DNA from: DATGZX01 sp035296965
GTDB taxonomy: Bacteria; Planctomycetota; Planctomycetia; Gemmatales; Gemmataceae
NCBI GenBank assembly: GCA_035296965.1
Contig: DATGZX010000116.1
Coordinates: forward strand, 1-35,903
Reading direction: 5' to 3'
DNA: 35,903 nucleotides
Shown here: piece by piece, positions 8,196-15,209 of the stretch
Layout: each line of letters opens with the position of its first letter
How positions within the stretch are numbered: position 1 is the first letter of the stretch
The notes under the pieces: model-generated
The model's database searches: none
What the model was told of the DNA's origin: nothing
What the model saw: only the letters and a program-made list of their open reading frames with translations
Position numbers and translations under genes: made by a program

Positions 8196-8753
8196 ATGAG
8201 TGAAGTCACACACGTTCTGTCCGCTATCCAGGGAGGCGATCCCCACGCTGCGGAACAGCTGTTGCCGCTGGTCTATAGCGAGTTACGTGTACTGGCGGCC
8301 CAGATGATGGCAAAGGAAAATCCTGGACGGACTTTACAGGCCACCGCCCTGGTACACGAAGCCTATGTGCGTCTGGTAGCAGTGGATAAGGGCCAGCACT
8401 GGAACAGCCGGGGCCACTTCTTTGCGGCAGCGGCCGAGGCCATGCGTCGCATCCTGGTGGACCAGGCCCGTCGCCGGCACGCGGCCAAGCGCGGCGGCCA
8501 TGCCGTGCGCGAAGACCTGCACGAAGCCCTCATCGCCGCTGCCGAGCCGGACGAGGAACTGCTGGCCGTAAATGACGTACTCGATCTTTTTGCCACGGTC
8601 GATCCGATTGCCGCCAATCTTGTAAAGCTGCGCTTCTTCGCGGGCCTGAATATGAGTGAGGCTGCCGAGGTGCTGGGCCTGTCCGTGCGTTCGGCCCAGG
8701 ATATTTGGGCTTATGCTCGTTCCTGGTTGCACCAGAAGATGCGCCCGCAATAA
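8196..8753 (+). CDS. ECF-family RNA polymerase sigma factor (kinase-linked planctomycetal group)
   Basis: Sigma-70 family ECF protein (185 aa). Region 2 spans residues about 10-95 (QLLPLVYSELRVLAAQ, then TALVHEAYVRL and the RRILVDQARRR stretch). Region 4 with its helix-turn-helix spans about 125-180 (LVKLRFFAGLNMSEAAEVL, then SVRSAQDIWAYARSWL). I chose ATG 8196 because family members begin MS-V with the sigma domain following at once; a TTG three codons upstream is the alternative, and neither has a clear Shine-Dalgarno site. There is no anti-sigma factor. Instead a Ser/Thr kinase gene begins 88 bases downstream, the arrangement seen repeatedly in planctomycetes, where the kinase is thought to control the sigma factor. 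Its regulon is unknown. Confidence 0.9.
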   Translation: MSEVTHVLSAIQGGDPHAAEQLLPLVYSELRVLAAQMMAKENPGRTLQATALVHEAYVRLVAVDKGQHWNSRGHFFAAAAEAMRRILVDQARRRHAAKRGGHAVREDLHEALIAAAEPDEELLAVNDVLDLFATVDPIAANLVKLRFFAGLNMSEAAEVLGLSVRSAQDIWAYARSWLHQKMRPQ

Positions 8754-8841
8754 ACCCGGATCCACGGGCATTTTTGGTGCAGAGTTTCTCCCCGGAATAC
8801 GCACTGTAAAAAGGGGTTCTCGCACTTTCGAGTACCAAGCG

Positions 8842-11800
8842 ATGAACGAGCGCAACATCTTTGTCGCCGCTCTTGGCAAAGCCAATGCTGCCGATCGGAC
8901 GGCGTATCTCGACGAGGCTTGCGGCGGCGACACGGAGCTACGCGAGCAAATCGAAGGGCTGCTGCGCACGCATGAGCAACTGGGCGGCTTCCTCGAAACC
9001 CCAGCATTGGCTGCCGAGGGAAACCGCCAGGAGACGCCAGCCAGCGAAGGTCCTGGAACGATCCTTGGTTCGTTGAAGCTCGTGAAGGAGATCGGCGAAG
9101 GCGGTTTCGGCATCGTCTTCTTGGCCGAACAAGAGCATCCCATCCGCCGCCAAGTGGCCGTCAAAATTCTCAAACCGGGCATGGAGAGCCGCCAGATCGT
9201 CGCCCGTTTCGAGGCCGAGCGCCATGCTTTGGCGCTCATGGATCATCCGAATATTGCCCGCGTCATAGACGGCGGCCAGACGCCCGCGGGCCGGCCTTAT
9301 TTCGTCATGGATCTGGTCCGCGGTCTGCCCATCACCGACTACTGCGACCGACAACAACTTTCAACCCGGCAGCGCTTGCAGTTATTTGTGACGGTGTGCC
9401 AGGCCGTGCAGCACGCTCACCAGAAGGGCATCATCCACCGGGATTTGAAGCCCTCGAATGTAATGGTCACGCAGCAGGATGGGACCGCCGTCATCAAGGT
9501 CATTGACTTCGGCGTCGCCAAGGCGATCAGTCACAAACTGACCGAGCGAATCACGTTCACCGAAGTGGGTCAGATTGTGGGGACCTTGGAGTACATGGCA
9601 CCCGAGCAGGCCGAGCTAAATAACCTCGACATCGACACCCGCGCGGACGTTTACTCGTTAGGAGTGATACTTTATGAGCTGTTGACGGGCAGCCCGCCCT
9701 TTACCAGCAGGCAACTGCGCAGCGTTGCCTTCACCGAAATGCTGCGCATGATTCGAGAGGAAGAGCCGCCCAGGCCGAGCACGAAGCTGTCGAGTTCCGC
9801 CGAACTGCGCTCGATTGCTGCCCAGCGTAAGCTGGAGCCGAAGGCGTTGACACGCCTGGTGCACGGCGAGTTGGACTGGATCGTGATGAAGTGCCTGGCG
9901 AAGGAGCGGCAGCGGCGTTACGAGACTGCCAATGGGCTGGCCATGGAGATCGAGCGTTACTTGGCAGACGAGCCGGTGCTGGCGGGGCCGCCATCGGCCG
10001 GCTACCGGGTGCGGAAGTTCGTGCGGCGTAACCGCGGGCCGGTGCTGGCTGCGAGCCTGGTGATGCTGGCGCTGGTGGGTGGGGTGCTCGGCTCGACGAT
10101 TGGTTTTCTTCGAGCGGAGGAGGCAGCAACTGCCGAGCGGCAAGCAAAGGAGACGGCCCAGAAGCGGCTGGCGCAGATCGAGAAGGGCTACGATATTTTG
10201 AATTCGATCTTCGAGAACTTAGACCCGGGGGCGCAGGGGAAGAAAAGCAAACCGCTGCGGTTACTTTTGGGTGAGCAACTGGACCGGGCAGCAGCACAGC
10301 TGGATAGCGAAGCGATGGGCGACCCACTAGCGGTGGCAAAGTTGCAGGAATCGTTGGGCATGTCTCAGTTGCACTTGGGGCATGAGGCGAAAGCATTGGT
10401 GCTTCTGACCAAGGCCCGTCGGACGACTGAATCCCTGCTCGGTTCTGATCACCCTCGGGTACTTATATGCATGCACAACCTGGCCATAGCTTACGAGAAA
10501 ATGGGTCAGATGGATAAGGCCCTGCCGCTTTTTGAGCAAACTGTGGCCAAGTCGAAAGAAATACTTGGGCCCGACGATCCCTTCACCCTGATGACCACGA
10601 TGGGACTAGCCGGCGTTTACCATGCCACCGGCCGGCTGGATAAGGCCCTGCCGCTGTTCGAGCTGACGCTGGCCAAACGGCAGGAGCACCCGAAGCCAGA
10701 CGAACGTGACATATTGCTCAGTATGCACGATTTGGCTTTTGCCTACCTCGACACAGGTCAGTTGGACAAGGCCCTGCCGCTGCTTGAGCAGACGCTGGCC
10801 AAACAAAAGGAACTTCTCGTACCCGACTTCCCCGACATTCTAATGGTCATGAACAGCCTGGCCGGGGCCTACCAGGCCACCGGTCACCTGGACAAGGCGC
10901 TGCCGCTGTTCAAGGAGACCCTCGCCAAACAAAAGGAGCAGCTCGGGCCCGACCACCCCGACGTGCTAACAACCACGAACAACCTGGCTTCGGCCTACCA
11001 GGCCAGCGGCCAGATAGATAAGGCTTTGCCGCTCTTCGAGCAGACGCTGGCCAAACAGAAGGAACAACATGGCGCCAACCATCCTGACACAATCAAGGGC
11101 ATGAACAACCTGGCTTCGGCATACTACAACGCCCATCAGCTGGACAAGGCCCTGGCGCTGCTCGATGAAACGCTGGCCAAATCGAAGGAAAAACTCGGCC
11201 TTGACCACCCCAATACGCTCACCACAATGAACAACCTGGCCAGCGTGTACTTGGAGTCTGGCCAGATCGATAAGGCCCTGCCGCTCTTCGAGCAGACGCT
11301 GGCCAAGCGCCTGAAGAAGCTGGGACCCGACCACCCCGCTACGTTGCAGAGCATGAACAACCTGGCTCAGGCGTACCGGGACGCGGGTCAGATGGACAAG
11401 GCCTTGCCGCTCTACGAGCAGACGCTGGCCAAGCAAAAGAAGAAGCTGGGACCCGACCATCCAGATACCTTGACATACATGAGTAACCTGGCCTTTGCGT
11501 ACTGGTTGCAAAGGAAGCTAGACCGGTCCATCCCGCTCTTTGAGGAAGCGCTCAAGGGACGGAAGGCAAAGCTCGGTTTGCTGCACGCTGCAACGCTTGA
11601 AACCATGTGCAACCTTGGCGTCAACTACCGGGAAGCGGGCCGAGTGGCCGAAGCGATCGCGCTACTGGAGACCGCCCATCGCGAGTGCAGCCAGCCCCAG
11701 GATCGCACTTGGGCAGCTAGGGAACTACTTCCGGCATACGTGACGGCCGGCAAGAACAACGAGGCCCGAGCCTTGGCGACCGACCTCGTTGCCGCTGCTC

Positions 11801-12210
11801 GACAACAATACCCGGCCGACAGCCCAGAGCTGGTAGGCGTGCTAGACCAGGCCGCCTTGGCGCTCGTGCAGGTCAGGGCCTTCGCCCCGGCGGAGCCGAT
11901 TCTGCGCGAGTGCCTGGCCCTGCGACAGAAGAAGGAACCCGACGCCTGGACGACCTTCAACACACAATCGATACTCGGCGAAGCACTTCTGGGCCTGAAG
12001 GAGTACGCCGACGCCGAGCCGCTGCTGCTGCAAGGTTACGAGGGGATGAGGCAACGCGAGGCCAAGATACCTCTGGGGAAGGCCCATATCTCCGGAGCGA
12101 TTGATCAGTTGGTGCAACTCTACGAGGCCCGGGGCATGACGGACAAAGCCGAGGAATGGCGGAAAAAGCTGGCACAAGCGCGGGCAGCCGAGCCGAAGCT
12201 CAGGCCGTGA
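8842..12210 (+). CDS. Transmembrane Ser/Thr protein kinase with kinesin-light-chain-like TPR tail
   Basis: Hanks-type kinase of 1122 residues. All key elements are present: glycine loop GEGGFG (85-90), ATP Lys108 in VAVKIL, catalytic HRD 199-201 with DLKPSN, DFG 222-224 and APE 253-255, so it should be active. A single transmembrane segment lies near 400-423, after which about ten 42-residue TPR units run (pattern DKALPLFEQTLAKQKE, then GPDHPDTL, then MNNLA-AY), followed by less regular helical repeats to the C-terminus. The N-terminal 70 residues are a helical segment common to this kinase group. I preferred ATG 8842 because the upstream part of the frame overlaps the sigma-factor gene and has no family resemblance. 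The kinase probably phosphorylates the adjacent ECF sigma factor, with TPRs acting as sensor or scaffold; that role is inferred from gene order. Confidence 0.92.
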   Translation: MNERNIFVAALGKANAADRTAYLDEACGGDTELREQIEGLLRTHEQLGGFLETPALAAEGNRQETPASEGPGTILGSLKLVKEIGEGGFGIVFLAEQEHPIRRQVAVKILKPGMESRQIVARFEAERHALALMDHPNIARVIDGGQTPAGRPYFVMDLVRGLPITDYCDRQQLSTRQRLQLFVTVCQAVQHAHQKGIIHRDLKPSNVMVTQQDGTAVIKVIDFGVAKAISHKLTERITFTEVGQIVGTLEYMAPEQAELNNLDIDTRADVYSLGVILYELLTGSPPFTSRQLRSVAFTEMLRMIREEEPPRPSTKLSSSAELRSIAAQRKLEPKALTRLVHGELDWIVMKCLAKERQRRYETANGLAMEIERYLADEPVLAGPPSAGYRVRKFVRRNRGPVLAASLVMLALVGGVLGSTIGFLRAEEAATAERQAKETAQKRLAQIEKGYDILNSIFENLDPGAQGKKSKPLRLLLGEQLDRAAAQLDSEAMGDPLAVAKLQESLGMSQLHLGHEAKALVLLTKARRTTESLLGSDHPRVLICMHNLAIAYEKMGQMDKALPLFEQTVAKSKEILGPDDPFTLMTTMGLAGVYHATGRLDKALPLFELTLAKRQEHPKPDERDILLSMHDLAFAYLDTGQLDKALPLLEQTLAKQKELLVPDFPDILMVMNSLAGAYQATGHLDKALPLFKETLAKQKEQLGPDHPDVLTTTNNLASAYQASGQIDKALPLFEQTLAKQKEQHGANHPDTIKGMNNLASAYYNAHQLDKALALLDETLAKSKEKLGLDHPNTLTTMNNLASVYLESGQIDKALPLFEQTLAKRLKKLGPDHPATLQSMNNLAQAYRDAGQMDKALPLYEQTLAKQKKKLGPDHPDTLTYMSNLAFAYWLQRKLDRSIPLFEEALKGRKAKLGLLHAATLETMCNLGVNYREAGRVAEAIALLETAHRECSQPQDRTWAARELLPAYVTAGKNNEARALATDLVAAARQQYPADSPELVGVLDQAALALVQVRAFAPAEPILRECLALRQKKEPDAWTTFNTQSILGEALLGLKEYADAEPLLLQGYEGMRQREAKIPLGKAHISGAIDQLVQLYEARGMTDKAEEWRKKLAQARAAEPKLRP
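10513..11646 (+). repeat. Nine 126-bp tandem units encoding TPRs
   Basis: The block GA(T/C)AAGGC..TGCCGCT recurs at 10513, 10639, 10765, 10891, 11017, 11143, 11269 and 11395, with a weakened copy at 11521. Every step is exactly 126 bases (42 codons). There is not one indel between units, and the DNA itself, not only the protein, is strongly alike. This indicates expansion by unequal recombination or gene conversion inside the kinase gene. Confidence 0.85.
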
Positions 12211-12390
12211 GCTATTAGTAATCCGCATAGACTTGCTGATCAATCCAGAACAAGGCTACCGAGCGATATTCGTAACCCAGGATGGCTCCAGTTGGATGCA
12301 AGTGGGTCCGTTTTTAGCCAGGCTCGATGAGAACGCCGCCCGGCACAGCGGCAGCGGAGCAGGCTCGGGCTGATATGGAGTACGAGCTAA

Positions 12391-12507
12391 ATGGGGAATG
12401 CGCTGGTGCTTCACGAGTTGATGCGGCATTCGTCAATGCAGATCACGATGGATTACTACGCCAACGTGGATGAGGCAAAACAGGCCGCTATTACTGTGTT
12501 GACGTAA
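12391..12507 (+). pseudogene. C-terminal remnant of a tyrosine recombinase (phage-type integrase)
   Basis: A 38-codon frame reading LHELMRHSSMQITMDYYANV matches the last catalytic box of tyrosine recombinases: the conserved LxxLMRHSS, then TM-YY with the nucleophilic tyrosine, and a short tail. The preceding catalytic boxes (the Arg and His-x-x-Arg parts) are not found in the upstream 180 bases, so this is a fragment. It lies 65 bases from the 3' end of the tRNA-Ser gene, the classical kind of attachment site for such integrases, so it is probably the scar of an element that once integrated here. Confidence 0.65.
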
Positions 12508-12571
12508 CAGCGGGCGTTTCGGATCCTTAGTTACCGCCCCGTGGACTTGCCGTAAACCCTAGCGGCGCAAG

Positions 12572-12658
12572 CGGAGAGGGCGGGATTCGAACCCGCGGTG
12601 GAGCAAGCCCCACACCGGTTTTCGAGACCGGCCCATTCGGCCGCTCTGGCACCTCTCC
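12572..12658 (-). tRNA. tRNA-Ser (anticodon CGA)
   Basis: An 87-base cloverleaf with a long variable arm. The acceptor stem pairs GGAGAGG (12658-12652) with CCTCTCC (12579-12573), followed by discriminator G (12572). The anticodon loop CTCGAAA gives CGA, which reads UCG serine codons. The extra arm TGTGGGGCTTGCTCCAC is the class II arm expected for serine. The T-arm has GGTTCGAATCC. CCA is not encoded. Confidence 0.95.
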
Positions 12659-12971
12659 GTGAATCTTTACGCTATGAGTTGCTTCACCTTACGGCATGCA
12701 ATTTTGGCAATCTCATAGCGCTTACCTCTTTCCATTACCCGGCAAAGGGGCTGCCTTCACGAACGTCAGGAGGCTCCTTGACCGACATTTAGTGAGTGTA
12801 GTGGACGCTCAGCAGGATCGCAAGAGCCGGGAATTCACGGTTGCGACCTGGGCGACATCTTCCTCGACTGAATCGAGAAACATCGCAGCGACCGAACTTG
12901 CAGCACCCGTAGAATTCACTGCAACTGTTTCGGGTGGTTCAAGGTCAGGGCTTCCTACCTTGAGTACTGGA
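12659..12971. other. Gene-free stretch between tRNA-Ser and the small-protein cluster
   Basis: No gene I can support. On the minus strand, frame 12809-12975 translates to a stretch containing LEPPETVAVNSTGAA and FLDSVEEDVAQVA, which reads more like real protein than noise, but it has no start of its own and matches nothing I know. It may be another relic of the element implied by the integrase fragment. Confidence 0.35.
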
Positions 12972-13223
12972 TCAGCCTGTTTGTTCTGGGACGGCGATGC
13001 ACGCTTCGCCCGCGCGGGCAGTGATCGGCTCGGCCAGTTCCACCCAACCGCCCGCACCCACGGTCGTTATCGCCAACAGGCCCATCCGCTCGCCGGTTGC
13101 GGGGTCGATCTTGTAGACCGACACTCGCTGACCAGCCGGGACGCCTTTGAGTTGAAAACGGGGGATGATCCGGTCCTCGCCAAAGCGGAAGGTGAACCCG
13201 GGGTCTTGGTAAAGCGGCTGCAT
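12972..13223 (-). CDS. Small conserved-looking protein of unknown function (83 aa)
   Basis: Not recognised by family name. The start at 13223 follows the stop codon of the CPXCG gene by one base and has an AGG/GGGA-type ribosome site within the end of that gene, so the two are translationally linked. The protein begins MQPLYQDPGFTFRFGEDR and reads as all-beta: FQLKGVPAGQRVSVYKID, then ATTVGAGGWVELAEPI. That looks like a small beta-sandwich or barrel with alternating hydrophobic residues. It lacks cysteines, signal peptide and membrane segments except one Cys near the end (ACIAVPE). As the last gene of the cluster running from about 14724 down to 12972, it presumably acts with the phosphatase fusion or the cysteine-rich proteins, but no role can be assigned. 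Confidence 0.6.
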   Translation of the reverse strand: MQPLYQDPGFTFRFGEDRIIPRFQLKGVPAGQRVSVYKIDPATGERMGLLAITTVGAGGWVELAEPITARAGEACIAVPEQTG

Positions 13224-13224
13224 C

Positions 13225-13407
13225 CTATTCCCTTTCCGCCCACACGCGCACATCCCCATCCTGATCAATCTCGATGCGAATGACGTTCGGGCAGCAGCAG
13301 ACCGGGCAATCCTCGACGTACTCTTGGCGTGATCCTGCCGACGGGTCGATGGGCACCACGATCTCCTCACCACAAGAATCGCAATGGTAGCTGGCCTCAT
13401 CCTTCAT
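13225..13407 (-). CDS. CPXCG-type cysteine-rich zinc-ribbon protein (60 aa)
   Basis: Small zinc-binding-like protein. The first knuckle is CDSCG (Cys9, Cys12) and the second is CPVC (Cys34, Cys37) followed directly by two more Cys; EEIVVPIDPSAGSRQEYVED lies between them as in CPXCG family proteins. The usual Gly after the second knuckle is replaced by Cys. The start at 13407 is chosen because AGGAA stands four bases before it; an in-frame ATG eight codons upstream has no comparable site. The gene follows the phosphatase-SUI1 gene by 20 bases and ends one base before the next start. Function in this family is unknown; binding of metal or nucleic acid is plausible. Confidence 0.8.
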   Translation of the reverse strand: MKDEASYHCDSCGEEIVVPIDPSAGSRQEYVEDCPVCCCPNVIRIEIDQDGDVRVWAERE

Positions 13408-13427
13408 CGTATTCCTCACGGGCGGTC

Positions 13428-14189
13428 TCAACCCCCGACCCGCTTGACTCGGTAGCCCATGCCCTCAAGCACCGCGGAGAGCCGGTCACGCTGGTCACCT
13501 TGAATCTCGATCCGTCCATTCTTGGCCGTCCCGCCTGTCCCACACCGCTCCTTGAGCTTGGCGGCGAGTTCGAGCAGGCCCGCTTCATCGAGAGGTAGGT
13601 CGGAAACAGTCGTCACTCCTTTCCCACGCCTACCTTTTGTCTCCCGGCCAAGCCTGACTACGGGGGCGCTTGTCTGGCTGACTTCCTTCTTCGCCGTCGG
13701 AGCGATCGTTTCCGTGGTGATCTCCGGCGTAAGCTCTTCCCGGCGCCTGCCTCCCGCAATCAGTCGAGCCGTCAGGCCCATGACCTCACGCTCGATCAGG
13801 CCCAGCACTCCGGGAGCATCGTCAATATGCCAGAATTCGACCTTCTCGATCCATGCCGGGAATCGATCTTGCAGCAAGGGCAGGTGTTCGGCCTGCTTCA
13901 GGGCGACGATCCAATCCGCCACTTCGAAGTCGTCCACCGTTACCTGGATTGGGAAGCGGGCAGAGTCAGCGACGGCGCGAAGCCCACGAGCTTCCAGCGC
14001 TTTGATGGCAGCCACCGCCATCGGTCCGACATTGTTGACGCCCCGTTCCAGAGCGAGGCCCCTGGAAGCTGACTTCCAGGGAAGTCCCATCCTCCCAGCA
14101 ACCGAGTTGAAAAGGATTTCGGCAAACCGGCTGCGATAGTAGTTGCCGGTGCAGAGAAAGAGGACGCTCTTTTCTTGGCGCTGCCTCAT
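13428..14189 (-). CDS. Fusion of low-molecular-weight phosphatase and SUI1/eIF1-like domain
   Basis: Protein of 253 residues with two unrelated parts. Residues about 7-150 resemble the low-molecular-weight protein tyrosine phosphatase/arsenate reductase fold: the catalytic C-X5-R loop is CTGNYYR (Cys13, Arg19) and an acidic DDAPG near 125 may supply the general acid. After a variable linker (about 150-180), residues about 183-253 are a SUI1/YciH domain: RETKGRRGKGVTTV, then LKERCGTGGTAKNGRIEIQGD and a GYRVKRVGG end. These match eIF1/SUI1 proteins that act in start-codon selection. The reading frame is continuous with no sign of a frameshift. Its ATG overlaps the stop of the preceding 61-residue gene (ATGA). 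Whether the phosphatase acts on a ribosome-associated substrate is speculation. Confidence 0.85.
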   Translation of the reverse strand: MRQRQEKSVLFLCTGNYYRSRFAEILFNSVAGRMGLPWKSASRGLALERGVNNVGPMAVAAIKALEARGLRAVADSARFPIQVTVDDFEVADWIVALKQAEHLPLLQDRFPAWIEKVEFWHIDDAPGVLGLIEREVMGLTARLIAGGRRREELTPEITTETIAPTAKKEVSQTSAPVVRLGRETKGRRGKGVTTVSDLPLDEAGLLELAAKLKERCGTGGTAKNGRIEIQGDQRDRLSAVLEGMGYRVKRVGG

Positions 14190-14371
14190 CGCTCAACCAC
14201 TCCCCCGGTCTGTTCTTTCTTCTGGTAACCGCCGCAGCGAGCCACGGGCTGCGGTGGATACTTGGGATAATCGGCGTTGCTTTGGGACAACTGACAGAGT
14301 AGAAAGCGTGATCCCTTCGGCGTGATGACCTCTCGCATCAAGGCGCATGTTTCGCACAACGAATGAATCAT
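14186..14371 (-). CDS. Small four-cysteine protein of unknown function (61 aa)
   Basis: Not assigned to a named family. It begins MIHSLCETC and has Cys6, Cys9, Cys26 and Cys46, a spacing compatible with one zinc site. It also has a conserved-looking GSRFLLC segment and a Pro-rich YPKYPPQPVARCGGY block. The start at 14371 has AAAGG just upstream. The stop overlaps the ATG of the phosphatase-SUI1 gene by four bases (ATGA), strong evidence that the two are co-translated. Its position inside a tight run with the CPXCG protein suggests a shared process involving small metal-binding proteins. Confidence 0.7.
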   Translation of the reverse strand: MIHSLCETCALMREVITPKGSRFLLCQLSQSNADYPKYPPQPVARCGGYQKKEQTGGVVER

Positions 14372-14433
14372 GGCCTTTCGCCTTTCGACTGATCGGGACG
14401 GGCCAGAGTAGCGGTCGGAACTTGGCATCGTTC

Positions 14434-14724
14434 TCACCCGGCCAGCCGAATCAGCAACATTTTCTGCCGCTTGGACAGGGCCTTGATCGCTGCCTCTTGC
14501 TTCAAGGCCAGGCTTCGGCTGGCATGGGCCTCCTGGTAGACCACTTCGGCCGGCAGACGGCAGCGGGTATATCGAGAGGCGGTCCCGGCATTGTGCTGCC
14601 GGCAGCGACGGCTCACGTCCTTGGCAATACCGGTGTAGAGTGAGGCATCGGCGCACTGAAGCACGTAGACGAACCATCCGCCGTCAGGTTTTTTCGCCCT
14701 TGGAATGCGGTTCTTCTTCCCCAT
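14434..14724 (-). CDS. GIY-YIG domain protein (UPF0213/YhbQ-like)
   Basis: Compact single-domain nuclease-fold protein (96 aa). FVYVLQCADASLYTGIAKDVSRR contains the GIY-YIG core in the degenerate YVL/YTG form. RRCRQHNAGTASRYTRCR supplies the conserved Arg and HN-GxxSxYT block, VVYQEAHASRSLALKQEAAIK supplies the catalytic Glu region, and KALSKRQKMLLI closes the domain. This matches the UPF0213 group related to the SLX1 and UvrC nuclease domains; family members have little characterised function, and some cleave DNA. The ATG at 14724 has no clear ribosome site. The upstream part of the frame overlaps the truncated thioredoxin sequence and looks non-coding in this frame. It is the first complete gene of the minus-strand cluster. 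Confidence 0.85.
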   Translation of the reverse strand: MGKKNRIPRAKKPDGGWFVYVLQCADASLYTGIAKDVSRRCRQHNAGTASRYTRCRLPAEVVYQEAHASRSLALKQEAAIKALSKRQKMLLIRLAG

Positions 14725-14769
14725 CCAGATAGAATACTTGCTGCTTGACGAGCATGCTGGACCGCAGGG

Positions 14770-14894
14770 AGATTTCCGAAGGCCTTCGGGTTCATTGCCC
14801 GACACGGGTGACACCATCTGGCCCAAAAATCGACCAAGACCGGCTCGGTGGACTGGATCACATCTTTCTTGCAGTTGAATTCGTGCAGGGGCAT
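14770..14894 (-). pseudogene. Truncated thioredoxin
   Basis: The ATG at 14894, with GGAGGGAG upstream, opens a frame reading MPLHEFNC and then VLVDFWARWCHPCRAMNP, which is the beginning and active-site helix of thioredoxin (CHPC in place of CGPC). After about 38 residues the thioredoxin similarity stops: the frame continues with an unrelated sequence that overlaps the GIY-YIG gene. The remaining two thirds of the fold are absent, so it is a stub, probably left by a deletion that joined it to the GIY-YIG gene. Confidence 0.7.
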
Positions 14895-15009
14895 CGCCAA
14901 TCTCCCTCCAGGTGCTCATTTTGCGCTCCTGCTCACGGTGCCGCCCCATTGAGCAGATCTGGCCGTAGAATGACGATGAAAGCGAGACCAGAACAGCCCG
15001 GAGAATCCC

Positions 15010-15132
15010 ATGCCGGACACTATCAAACTAATCCGAGCCACAGTCGAACAGCGGTTCGCCAAGATCGCCCGCTCTCCCGAGCAGGAGAAGAAATTTCCGG
15101 TCGGCCCCGCCAGCGCCAAGGCACTCGGTTGA
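15010..15132 (+). pseudogene. N-terminal stub of a SAM-dependent methyltransferase (arsenite methyltransferase-like)
   Basis: A 40-codon frame starting MPDTIKLIRATVEQRFAKIA and ending FPVGPASAKALG followed by TGA. This reads like the first 40 residues of planctomycetal ArsM-like methyltransferases, in which this segment precedes the SAM-binding domain. No glycine-rich SAM motif follows in any frame before the next gene at 15210, so it is truncated. The family name is from memory of similar N-termini and is less certain than the truncation. Confidence 0.45.
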
Positions 15133-15209
15133 CTACTGCACCTCGTCGTGCACCCAGGGTGCCTTGACCACGGCACGAAAACCGGAAGTGGTCCCAGGGG
15201 CATAGCAGC

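Noticed and set aside
781..15132. An arsenic-resistance locus (ArsR, LMW-phosphatase/arsenate reductase, thioredoxin, ArsM stub)
   Set aside because: The ArsR protein has no metal-binding cysteines, the phosphatase part is fused to SUI1, no ars transporter is present, and the pieces are scattered over 14 kb.
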